Below are positions 34,671-45,071 of a stretch of 64,000 bases of DNA, one piece after another. Each line of letters starts with the position of its first letter. The first letter of the stretch is position 1. The stretch is taken from the NCBI GenBank assembly GCA_003254925.1, contig QANZ01007399.1, positions 624 through 64,623 of the forward strand, read 5' to 3'. The notes under the pieces were generated by a model. It searched no databases and was not told the DNA's origin. It saw only the letters and a list, made by a program, of their open reading frames with translations. Position numbers and translations under genes: made by a program. Source of the DNA: Chamaecrista fasciculata (lineage: Eukaryota > Streptophyta > Magnoliopsida > Fabales > Fabaceae).

Positions 34671-34945
34671 GAATAACTATTGTTTTTTATGAAGGACTAA
34701 CCCTATTAAGAGGAAAATAAACACTAAGAGAAGAACAAAAGGGGATACTATGAGAAGAACAAAAAGCACACCCTCTAACTATAATAAAATGCAAAAGTTA
34801 ACTTGATGACCTAATGGTTTAAAAAGATAACTGAAATTGGAGAAAGCTTTTAATAACATGCAAAGGAAGCTGAAGGGAAAACTAATAAAGTCTTTCTTTT
34901 AAAGAAACAAGGCAGCAACTTTTAAATCAAATTTCCCCCCAAAAA
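34671..34945. other. Intergenic, nothing recognised
   Basis: This is AT-rich sequence with AGAAGAACAAAA repeated twice near 34,727 and 34,751. Confidence 0.4.
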
Positions 34946-34948
34946 ATA

Positions 34949-36024
34949 GCGTAAAATGCACTTTGGTACCCTGTGGTTAGGACCGAATCCACTTTGGTAC
35001 CCTGAAAGATAAAATTTGACACTTTGGTACCCTGAGGTTTGCGCCGTTAGCACTTTGGTACCCTGTGGTTATTTTCCGTCAAGATTTAACAAAAAGTGCT
35101 GACATGCCTTAATCTTAGCCATCGATTTTTACTACATTTTATCCGTTAGTTTCTATTGCAGCTTAAACCATATTTCAGTCTTCAACAATATTTCTTTTGT
35201 GCGTTTAGGTCCTCTCCCATTGGTAAAACAAATCAAAACACAACAAATTAAAAGAATTGATGGAGTTTTCTACAATTTCATTTCAAAAACTAGAAAGTTA
35301 TTAAAAAAGAAATTGCAGAAAGATCGTTAGAGTTTATTAAATTATTTAGTGAAACTAAATTTTAATTATTTAATTGGAATATTCTTCAAATTATTCAAGT
35401 TTACTTTCAAAATTTCATTTAAGTTGTTGTATTTGAATATGGGTAGGACTAAATTGAAATTATTTTCGAGATTTTGAACTGATATGTAATTATCTTCTTA
35501 TGTTTTCCAAAATTACATTTTGACCCCAAAAAGTTATTGAAATTTTTATTTTAGTCCTCAAACATCATGATCTAGGGACTTTTTTTGAAAATTTTGAAAC
35601 TATTTGGGGGCATTATGTAATTTTTGCAAAAATATTGTAAAGTTTATCTTCTCACCATCGAACACACAGTTTTAGGACTAAACTGCATTTATTATCCATA
35701 TTTAGGATTAATCAGTAATTTAATTCTTTTTCCAATATTTTTCATAATTACATTTTGACCCCAAAACTTTGTTATAAATTTCATTTTAGTCCTCAAATAT
35801 TATGATCTAGGGATATTCTTGAAAATTTTGAAACTATTTGGGGGCATTTTGTAATTTTTGCAAAATTGCTAACAATTTTTCGTTAAATCTTAACGAAAAA
35901 TAACCACAGGATACTAAAGTGCTAATGACACAAACCTCAGGGTACCAAAATGTCAAATTTTGTCTTTCAGGGTACCAAAGTGGATTCGTTCCTAACCACA
36001 GGGTACCAAAGTGCATTTTACCGT
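34949..36024. mobile_element. Long-TIR element with GGTACCCTG words, 1.08 kb
   Basis: The left arm (gtaaaatgcactttggtacc) is answered by the inverse right arm ending ggtaccaaagtgcattttac. The inverted arms extend about 160 bp and carry a repeated CACTTTGGTACCCTG word. The interior is non-coding. A clean target duplication is not found. It is probably Mutator-like. A longer relative lies at 39,797-41,115. Confidence 0.75.
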
Positions 36025-36270
36025 AATAAGATCAACAGTTTGAAATTGAACTAAATCATTACCGTACTAATATATTTAAAAAATATTTCTTGGAGAAAAT
36101 AAAATGTTCACAGAGAAAAAAAAAATACAATGATGAATGTAGTACTTTTTTTAATAATATACATAAATATTAGATATATAATATAAATAAGTACAATAGA
36201 TTAAAGAAACTAAAAAGGGTATATTAGTCTTAAAAGGTTGAGAAGTCATATTATAATTTTCAAAGCACAT
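36025..36270. other. Intergenic, nothing recognised
   Basis: AT-rich sequence lies between the long-TIR element and the repeated upstream block. If the peptide gene was once duplicated, its lost copy should have been around here. I see no trace of the exons. Confidence 0.35.
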
Positions 36271-36274
36271 TCAT

Positions 36275-36810
36275 TGTTCCTTAACCAATACCCTAAAGAC
36301 ACTTGTTAGCATAACCCTTTATATATATAGAAGCATAGTTTGATGCATCTAATGAATCTCTTGAAGTAATTTATTAGATTTTCTTCATGCCACGTCATCT
36401 TTTCTGATCCAAACTCAAATGCACTTTGAAACTCAACACTTCTTTTTCACTTGAGATTGCGTCTCTACAATTAATACCATAAGTTAATGAATAGGGGACT
36501 TGGAACGTTGTTGTTAGTTGGCTATATATATATGGGAGTTGCATGGGGATGAGTTAATTAAACTTCAATTTGACATTAATTCTTGAAAAGAAATTATTAA
36601 TTAGACTTTGACCAATTAAACAAAACCTTATTATTAATACCATAAGTTAAGGGATGGGGACTTGGAAACCTTATTATTAATACCATAAGTTAAGGGATGG
36701 GGACTTGGAAGAAGTTGTTGTTACTTGGCTATGGGAGTTGCATGGATAGAAGTTCAAAGGTGTTGGGAGAGTTGCAATCTCAGATGAAAAAGAATGGGTG
36801 AGTCTCAAAT
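36275..36810 (-). repeat. Upstream-block copy R1 of the peptide locus
   Basis: It matches 38,290-38,745 over about 450 bp. Shared words are ttgatgcatctaatgaatc, gccacgtcatctt, ctatatatat plus gggagttgcatgg, and gttcaaaggtgttgggag. Its left end also resembles, more weakly, the core promoter area of the peptide gene (cacttgttag). On the minus strand it carries GACGTGGC (ABRE/G-box-like) and CATGCA (RY-like) motifs. A 28-bp-scale internal duplication repeats cttattattaataccataag near 36,627 and 36,664. Confidence 0.8.
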
Positions 36811-37053
36811 TTTTTATTCTCAACTCTTCTCTTATAGCCTCGTTTTCTTCACTTTTCAGTCAATCAAGGACTGTAATATAGTATTTTTGATATATAATAA
36901 TAAAGTATAACAATAATATAAAGTAGATGGCAATGGAGGCTACATCAAAAATATTATTTGTTTATTTAATTTTCTAAGGTATTGCAATGACATACATTAA
37001 CATAATTGTCATGGAAATTAAAGTTTGTGACCGTCTAGGATTAGACGATGCTG

Positions 37054-37892
37054 CTAATTAAACACATAATTTGGAGGAGCTTGAGCTTGAGGTTGATGAG
37101 CGTCTACGTCATCTGAACATTGACACCCCGTTGCAGCACATACGCATTTTGGAAAGATACAAGTCTTGGGATCACAATATGTTTGAGGACCCCTTGCTTC
37201 TATTTCTTCCCACACATCTACATAAATTAATATATAAATAACAATAATGAGTATATTTATGATTTAATCTCTCCAAAATAATAAATATTTTAATTTAGTC
37301 TTAAAAAGGTGTAATTACAATCTATTTGTTCATTTATTTAAGATTTAATTAAGATATTAATTTAAATTTATCAACCAATATAATTTTTTAAAACATTAAT
37401 AGTTAAGTGAAATGTCAAAAAGCATTCAGAATCACATCATATTTGTTATTTAAATATCATATTGATCCAGTTAGTAAGGGGTTGACTAATAATCTACAAA
37501 GTCGTGAGTTTGAATCTCGCTGCCAATCTGAATATCTTGTTAGTAGACGATCTCTAAGTAACTCTATAAGCGCTCATAGAGCCCTGAGGCATGTCCTGAC
37601 CTTGGTGAACCCTAGGATTCAACTCACCTGAACTTCTATCAACACAATAAATATCATATAGTATTTTTATTAAAATACTAGTTAAATTGCTTGATTATTA
37701 TAGCAATAAAAACTAAAGTCTTATAATTTTATCTTTCAAAGCTAAATTGATACATATGTAACTGTTTAGATATTAAACTATTAATTTTCTATAATAATAA
37801 TAACACACATAATAGAGAGAGAGAAGGGTCTTACTTGAAGCAAAAATCAGAAGAGACAGTAAGAATGCAAATTTAAAAGAAGAGTTGGTCAT
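37054..37892 (-). CDS. Small secreted cysteine-rich peptide, two exons (73 aa)
   Basis: Exon 1 is 37892-37835 and exon 2 is 37217-37054 (minus strand). The GTAAGA donor and TATGTAG acceptor join in frame to give 73 aa. Residues 1-19 form a signal peptide (hydrophobic core FAFLLSLLIFA), with cleavage possibly near residue 27 (EIEA|RGP). The mature part has six cysteines (34, 39, 44, 46, 51, 53) spaced C-x4-C-x4-C-x-C-x4-C-x-C, then an acidic stretch and a Gln/Pro/Ala tail ending NYVFN. An apoplastic or vacuolar role (defence, signalling, inhibitor or metal binding) would be inference. I do not recognise the family; the spacing is not that of defensins, LTPs, snakins, 2S albumins or PA1-type albumins. 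A TATA box (ctatatataatgc) lies about 75 bp upstream, and the leader is rich in CAACTACAA. A SINE occupies part of the intron. Confidence 0.78.
37463..37647 (+). mobile_element. tRNA-type SINE in the peptide-gene intron
   Basis: A perfect 12-bp duplication, TAAATATCATAT, flanks it (37451-37462 and 37648-37659). Box A (TAGTAAGGGGT, about 37,472) and box B (GAGTTTGAATCTC, 37506-37518) lie at Pol III spacing. It is 185 bp and antisense to the host gene. Confidence 0.85.
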
Positions 37893-37944
37893 GTTGGTGT
37901 TGCTGTAGGCTTCTTGTAGTTGTAGTTGTTTATGTTTATAGCAA

Positions 37945-37985
37945 ATGCTTCAAAAACAATGCATTATATATAGGGTTAAGCTAAC
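37945..37985 (-). promoter_or_regulatory. Core promoter of the peptide gene
   Basis: The minus strand reads ccctatatataatgcattg, a strong TATA box 70-80 bp before the start codon, which places the transcript start about 40-50 bp upstream of ATG. Confidence 0.65.
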
Positions 37986-38026
37986 AATTGCCCTTTTAAA
38001 AAGGCACTTGTTAAGGAGTAATAAAC

Positions 38027-38287
38027 TCTCTTGAAAATATAAAATATGAGATATAATAATCAGAATTATTAATGAGAATTAACTCACTTTTTGAATTTTT
38101 CTATGAGTTAATGAGCATTAACTCATAGAAAAATTATCCTAGAGAAATAAGTTATAATTCTCATTATAAAAGAAAAAGTCACATGAGAATAAGGATAATT
38201 TTGTCATACAAAGAAAAGTTCAGAAAAGCAAATTAATGTTCATTAATAATTCTGATTATTATATCTAAAATTTTATATTTTCAAGAT
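38027..38287. mobile_element. MITE upstream of the peptide gene
   Basis: The left end cttgaaaatataaaat and the right end attttatattttcaag are inverse, and the inverted arms continue through gatataataatcagaatt for about 45 bp. A second palindrome (gagttaatgagcattaactc) lies in the middle. It sits within the upstream block, since the sequence before it (cacttgttaag) and after it (tatatatagaagc) are adjacent in copy R1. No clean target duplication is seen. Confidence 0.75.
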
Positions 38288-38289
38288 CA

Positions 38290-38745
38290 CTTATATATAT
38301 AGAAGCAAAGTTTGATGCATCTAATGAATCACTTGAAGTAATTTATTAGATTTTCTTCATGCCACGTCATCTTCTCCAAACTCAAATGCACTTTGAAAAT
38401 CAACACTTTTTTTTTTCACTTGAGATTGTGTCTTTGCAATTAATACCATAAGTTAAGGAATAGGGACTTGGAACATTGTTGATCGTTGGCTATATATATG
38501 GGAGTTGCATGGGGATGAGTTAATTAAACTTCAATTTGATATTAATTCTCTTACAGATGAAAAGAAACTATTAATTAAACTTTGACCAATCAAACAAAAC
38601 CTTATTATTAATACCATAAGTTAAGGGATGGGGACTTGAAAGAAGTTGTTGTTAGTTGGCTATGAGGGTTGCATAGATAGAAGTTCAAAGGTGTTGGGAG
38701 AGGTGTAATCTCAGATAAAAATGAGTGGTTGAGTTTCAAATTATA
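38290..38745 (-). repeat. Upstream-block copy R2, distal promoter of the peptide gene
   Basis: This is the direct copy of R1, lying about 400-850 bp upstream of the peptide start codon. It keeps the GACGTGGC (about 38,361) and CATGCA (about 38,506) motifs on the minus strand. Such ABRE-like and RY-like motifs occur together in many seed-expressed promoters, but seed expression here is inference only. Confidence 0.75.
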
Positions 38746-38759
38746 TATTTGAGGTAAAG

Positions 38760-38915
38760 AAACTATTAATTAAACTTTGACCAATAAAAAAAATCTTATT
38801 ATTAATACCATAAGTTAAGGGATGGAGACTTGGAAGAAGTTGTTGTTAGTTGGCTATGGGAGTTGCATAGACAGAAGTTCAAAGGTGTTGGGAGAGGTGA
38901 AATTTCAAATTATAT
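38760..38915 (-). repeat. Upstream-block partial copy R3
   Basis: This third, shorter copy matches the right half of R2 (attaattaaactttgacca, ataccataagttaaggg, gttcaaaggtgttgggagag). It follows R2 directly, so R2-R3 is a tandem duplication. Confidence 0.8.
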
Positions 38916-38964
38916 TAAAATAATAAAAATATTAAAAATAAAATATTATTTATAATAATTTATA

Positions 38965-39796
38965 GGCAAAAGACCTTTTCGTGCCCCAAACGTTTGGGGT
39001 CAGTTTCAGTTATGCCCCTAACATTTGTTTTGTGTCAATTATGTCCCCAATATGAAACGTTGGTGTTAATTATACCATAAAGTTTGACTCCGTTAATTAT
39101 GTGGATGGAAAATGCTGACGTGTCTAATTTAGGACTAAATTTTATTCTTTTTTTAAATTAAAGATTAATTATTCAATTTGTAAACTAATTAATGAGAATA
39201 ATTTTTAAATTATTCAAATTTAGGACTAAATTGTTTTCTTTTTTTAGATTTTGGACTAATTTGCAATTTCCATTTTTGTCTATATGTTTTCAAAGTTATA
39301 TTTTGACCCCAAAAGTTTTTTTAAATTTTCATTTTAGTCATTAAATATCATGATATGGAGACATTTTTGTAAATTTTGAAAATATTTCGGGGCATTATGT
39401 AATTTTTGCAAAAATTTGTGAAGTTCATCTTCCTCCACTAGACGCAAGGTTTTGTTGTACTAAAATGCGTTTATTTTCTAGATTTAGGACTAATTTGTAA
39501 TTTTACCATTTTCCAATATTTTTCAAAATTACAATTTGACCCCAAATTGTTTTTTATAATTTTCATTTTAGTCCTCAAATATTATGGTTCAGGGACTTTT
39601 TGTAACTTTTGAAATTATTTAGGGCATTTTGTTATTTTTGCAAAAATTTGTGAAATTCATATTCACCACATTCATGAAAACTACGTAGTTTTGACACAAA
39701 TTTGGGTTGGGTAAACTATGAGTTTAACCCAACTCAACCCAAATTTTAGTGGGTCAATTTTGGACCCAATTCATCTTGACCCATTATTTAAAGGGT
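38965..39796. mobile_element. Mutator-type MITE relative, right end lost
   Basis: It begins GGCAAAAGACCTTTTCGTGCC, like the 58652-59204 element (gtgcccctaa, cagttatgcccc words). The inverse right end is not seen. The interior shares phrases with the neighbouring GGTACCC element family. Confidence 0.55.
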
Positions 39797-41115
39797 AAAA
39801 ATGCACTTTGGTACCCTATGGTTAGGACTGAATCCACTTTAGTTCCCTGAAAGACAAAATTTGACACTTTGGTACTCTGAGGTTTGCGCCGTTAGCACTT
39901 TGGTACCCTATGGTTATCTTCCGTCAAGATTTAACAAAAAGTGTTGACGTGTCTCAATCATAGCCGTCGATTTCTACTACATCTTATTAGTTAGTTTCTA
40001 TTGCTTCTTAAACCATATTTCACTCTTCAACAAGATTTCTTTTGTACGTTTAGGTCCTCTCTCTTTGGTAAAACGAATCAAAACACAACAAACTAAAAGA
40101 ATTGGTGGAGATTTCTACAATTTCATTTCAAGAACTAGGAAGTTATAAAAAAAGAAATTGCAGAAAGATCGTTAGAGTTTTGATGAATCAAAATCTTCCC
40201 TTTCTCATAAAACTTCTCTCAACCAAGTCCTTAATTAATCACATATTGAACTCAAATGTTTGTCATCTTTATCAGATTGGTCCTTGGGACACAACAAACA
40301 ACTATCAATCTCTATTGTCTGATTTATTTTCCATTTAAGGTCAAGAAACTTTTATATTTTTCAAAATAGTCTTTGAGGAACATTATAATAAGATTGATCT
40401 TCTACAATATATGATCATAATTAATTTAATTATTTTATTAAATATACCAATAGAAATTAAATCACAAACATACTTGACTGTTGATGTGTAAAATATTATA
40501 CTTACGGTTAAATTTAAGTTAATATTTCACTAGAATAATTATATTTATTGTAATTATGTATTTTAAAGATAAAATATTATAGTTAGATCATCATATTTTG
40601 CTATCATAACTTACTGAATAACTTGCATAAAAAATTATAGTTTTTTTATAATTTCATAAAAAATAAATGTTTTAGTAATTTATTAAATTATTTAGTGAAA
40701 CTAAATATTAAATATTTGATTTGTAAATTAATTAATGGGAAAATTCTTCAAATTATTCAAGTTTACTTTCAAAATTTCATTTAAGTAATTGTATTTGAAT
40801 ATGGTTAGGACTAAATTACATTTATTTTCCAGATTTAGGATTGATATGTAATTATCTCCTTTTTCTATTTTCCATAATTACATTTTGACCCCCAAAAAGT
40901 TTTTGGAATTTTTATTTTAGTCCTCAAATATCATGACCTAGGGACTTTTTTTTTGTAAATTTTGAAACTATTTGGGGGCATTTTGTAATTTTTGTAAAAC
41001 TTTTGTAAAGTTTATCTTCTCACCATCGAACCACACAGTTTTAGGACTAAACTGCATTTTAGTTTCCAGATTTAGGACTAATCTATAATTTTATTCTTTT
41101 TCCAAAATTTTCCAA
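39797..41115. mobile_element. Second GGTACCC-type TIR element, right end truncated
   Basis: The left arm (gggtaaaaatgcactttgg) and then long stretches match the 34949-36024 element, with about 0.5 kb of extra interior. The sequence leaves the family near 41,115 without an inverse terminus. A short open frame at 40102-40338 is not considered a gene. Confidence 0.65.
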
Positions 41116-41380
41116 AATCAGCAATAAAAAACAAGATACCCTCCCATGACTAAGCTTCACACTATCCTCAGTGTGAATATATCACAAAGCAACACAAACG
41201 ATCATCAATTGATGAGCTTGCTTAATTTCCAACTCTTCTTCAATTTATAGATAATATGAATTCCAAATCACTCCCTTTGTGCATCTTCATCATATGCAAT
41301 AAAATTATCATGCACAAAAATACAGTCAGCCCATAAACACTTATAATCAAATAAAACAAATCTTAAGCAGAATCACCAAA
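41116..41380. other. Intergenic, possible flank of the NLR fragment
   Basis: No element or exon is recognised. It may be host sequence that came with the NB-ARC fragment. Confidence 0.3.
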
Positions 41381-41381
41381 T

Positions 41382-41582
41382 ATGAGATATAAATTTGAAT
41401 CAAGGGAGAACGACATAGGTGAGCTTATTGGGTGGCTAAGGAGTGGACAATGGAGCGTCATTCTGAATGTCACCGGTACAGGAGGACCGGTGGGAAAGGC
41501 GATGCTGGAGAACAATTCGCAACCCTTCTTTGACGGAACAATAAAGAAAAATGATATTGGACCATCGACGATTGTTTTATAA
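41382..41582 (+). pseudogene. NLR (NB-ARC) gene fragment around the P-loop
   Basis: A 66-aa plus-strand frame reads ENDIGELIGWLRSGQWSVI and then GTGGPVGKAML. This matches the linker and P-loop of plant CC-NB-LRR proteins (usual form DIxELIxWL..VVGMGGLGKTTL), followed by a QPFFD segment as in xxVxxHFD. The P-loop lysine is kept, but the GKTT core is changed to GKAM and one residue is gained, so ATP binding is unlikely. RNBS motifs, LRRs and flanking exons are absent. It is a decayed or captured fragment of a host immune receptor. The family call is moderate because the region is short. Confidence 0.55.
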
Positions 41583-42013
41583 TTATTGATATAACTTTAC
41601 TTTATGAGAAAAGAGAGAATAACTTTACTTTGTCATGTTAAAATTACAAATATCAAACTCACCTTATATCCCTTTTAACTTACTCTAGCCCACCATTGAA
41701 GCTCAGATTTTGCTAAAAATTAGGCGAGAAACAAGACTTCTCTTAGAGGAAGATGAACAAGTTGCTTTCTGTCATGACTTTTGGTCAAGAATTAAGACCT
41801 GAGACCTGAACAAAATGTAAAAAAAAAAAAATTAATTCAAATAAGTTACTAAAAAAAAAAGAAAAATAAAAAATAAAATTCAAAACCAAATTTAAACAAA
41901 CGAATATATTTTAATTTTTCTTTTTTAAGGAAAGGAAGAAACTCAAGTTTATTGTCTTGGAAACGAATATATACTAAAATTCAAAACCAAATTTAAACAA
42001 ACTCAAGTTTGGG

Positions 42014-45000
42014 TTGCCTTCCAAAAAGCTCCCTTGTTTATTGTCTTGGACCGGACATTCCTTTGCAACTTCAGCTTGTGATCTTAGGCTCTCCAAGAGC
42101 TTGAACCTCTTGAGATTCATCAAAGTTCTCATAGAATGGCTTCAACCTATTGCAATTAACCTTGAGGATCCTATTGGTTTCCAGACTTTGGATTTCCACA
42201 ACTCCATAGGGATAGAGTTTCACAACTACAAAGGGCATATACACCTTGATCTTAGTTTACCAGGAAACAAACTCAATTTAGAATGGTATAATAGAACTTT
42301 CTGCCCCTCTTGAAATTGTCTCTTTGAAATCCCTACATCATAGAAGGCTTTTGTTTTCTCTTTATATAATTTGGAACTCTTATAAGCATCCATCTTATTC
42401 TCTTCCAATTCTTGTAATTGCAACTTCCTGTGAGGTCCACTTTCATTCATGTTACATTGCTTCACAACCCAACAAGACTTGTGCTCAATTTCTACAGGGA
42501 TATGACATGCCTTACCAAATAGAAGCCTATATGGTGACATGTCAATTGGTGTTTTGTAGGTTCTTCTGTATGCCCACAGTGCATCATCTAGCCTCAAGCT
42601 CCAATCCTTCCTTGTAGGATTCACTATCTTTTCTAGGATTGACTTGATTTCTCTATTAGATACCTCTTCTAATCCATTAATTTGAGGATGGTCGGTTGTT
42701 GAAGTCTTTTGAGTGACTCCATATTTCTTAAAAAGTGCCTCCATAGCCTTGTTGCAGAAGTGTGTTCCTTTGTACCTAGAAAAAATATTAGTCTTGGCAA
42801 AGTCTGCAACAACTTTAGCTTTGTTAGTTCCTGTGGCCTTAGCCTCAATCCATTTGGAAAGATAATCAACAACAATTAATATATAATAATGACCAAATTA
42901 ATTAGGAAAAGGGCCCATGAAATCTATACCCCAAACATAAAAAATTTCACACACAATAATTGGATTAAGAGGCCCTCTATCTCTATGTCCTAAACTCCCT
43001 ATTTGTTGACACCTAGCACATGCTTTGTAAAAATAAAAAGAGTATTTAAAAATTATTGGCCAATAAAATCTTGACTCTAAAACTTTCCTAGCTGTTGTTT
43101 TGGGACCAAAATGACATCCACAAACAAGTGCATGACAAAATTTCAGAATTGATGTTACATCTTTTTCAGTCACAAACCTTATTTAATCAGAACAACACCT
43201 CCTTAAATAGGGATCATCCCACATATAATATCTAGCCTCTCTTTTAAGCTTATTAACTTCAGACTTTGTTAGTTCATCGGGCCAAGTTCTAGTTACAAAA
43301 AAACTCACTATATCAACAAACCAAGAACTATGACCATAAACAGTTTAGAGAAACTCATATGGAAAATTATCTTTAAAAGGAGATGGGGTTTCTGAGCTAG
43401 GAATTCTACTAAGGTGGTCTGCAACAAGGTTTTCGCACCTTTTCTTATCTTTTATTTCCAATTCAAACTCTTGTAATAAGAGTATCCACCGAATAATCCT
43501 CAATTTTTATTCTTTTTTCTCCATAAGATACCTAAGAGCTGCATGGTCAGAAAAAATAATCACTTTAGCACCAAGTAAATATGAATGGAACTTATCTAAA
43601 GTATAAACAATAGCTAAAAGCTCTTTTTTAGTTGTAGTGTAGTTCCATTGTGTGCTATCCAAGGTCTTTGAGTTGTAATATATCACATGAAAATTCTTTC
43701 CAACCCTCTGCCCAAGTACATCACCCACAGCAAAATCACTTGCATCGCACATGATCTCAAATGGGAGATTCCAATCGAGTGCTTCCAAAATAGGAGACTT
43801 GTGAGTTTTTCTTTCAAAGTATCAAATTCTCTTTTGCATTCCTCACTAAAATCAAACTTTTCATCCTTTTGCAGCAGCTTGCACATTGATTGGGCTATTT
43901 TTGAAAAGTCCTCGATGAATTGCTATAAAATCCTACATGACCAAAAAAAACACGAACTTCCCTCACCGAAGTGGGGTATGGTAAGGTCTTAATAATATCA
44001 ATTTTAGTTTTATCTACCTCAATTCCATCTTTTTACACTATATGTCCTAGTATTAAACCTTGATCCACCATAAAATGAAACTTTTCATAGTTAAGAACTA
44101 AGTTAGAGTCAATACGTCGTCTTAACACTTGGGTAAGATTTAATAGACATTCATTAAAAGGAATTGTCATAAACAGTAAAGACATCCATAATCTATGACT
44201 ATAAACTCAGAAACTATATTAACCATGCATCTTTGGAATGTGGCTGGTGCATCGCATAGGCCAAATGGCATCCTCCTGAAAGCAAAAGTGTCGATTGGAC
44301 AAGTAAAAGTAGTTTGTTTCTTGATCTTCCGGAGCCACTGGTATTTGATAGAAACCTGAAAAACCATCAAGACAACCTGCTAATCTTTCAAGCATTTGGT
44401 CAATAAAAGGTAAAGGGAACTGATCTTTTCTAGTGGAAGCATTCAACTTCCTATAATCCATAAAAACCCTCCACCCATTTTGGACATGAGTGGGAATTAA
44501 TTCTCCCTATGCATTCTTCACTATTGGATTCTAGTTTTCTTGGGTACTACTTGCACCAGGCTCACCCACTTGCTATCGGAGATGAGGTAAATCATATCTG
44601 CATCTAACAATTTTCGCACCTCTTTCTTTACTACCTCGATCATAGGAGGATTCAATCTCCTTTGTGGTTTCCTACAAGGCTTGCTATTTTCCTCCATGTG
44701 GATCTTATGCATGCATGTGGAGGGTCTCAAGCCTCTAATGTCAGCAATGGTCCATCCTATAGCCTCTTTATGCTCTTTTAAAACCTCCACAAGCTGTTTT
44801 TCTTATTTTGCACTCAGCTTGCTGGATATGATCACAGGTAACGTCTCAAAGAATTACAAATGTTGCAAGCTTACCCATTTATATCTCCAAGCATTTAATG
44901 TCACTTCTCGTCTCCTTGACAGCAGCCCTTGTTTCCTCTAAAATTTTGTAGTGTTAATAACTATTTTTCAGAATTTCTTGAAGAGATGTTCCTAAATATG

Positions 45001-45071
45001 TGACTTGTTGTGGAGGAGGTGGTTTAGGAAATTGAGGATGTCTTGCATAGCTAAATTGTGGATGATCCTTC
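42014..45071 (-). mobile_element. Pol remnant of the LTR-B element (RT, RNase H, integrase)
   Basis: On the minus strand, in order from 45 kb down, come an Athila-type RT entry (AIGWTIADIRGL, RRLNPPM, DSKWVS), RT core words (DYRKLNASTRKDQFPLPF), an RNase H part (HVIYYNSKTLDSTQWNYTTT), and integrase parts (HCHC-like region, then [19 protein letters not shown]). This order is the normal one for Ty3/gypsy. It is a broken fossil with numerous interruptions. Confidence 0.85.

Noticed and set aside
37472-37518. tRNA-like A and B boxes (also at 14,664-14,710)
   Set aside because: No acceptor or anticodon stems can be formed. TSDs show they are SINEs, not tRNA genes.
40102-40338. 78-aa plus-strand frame
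   Set aside because: It lies in the interior of a non-coding TIR element, and the homologous part of the sister element is not open in the same way.
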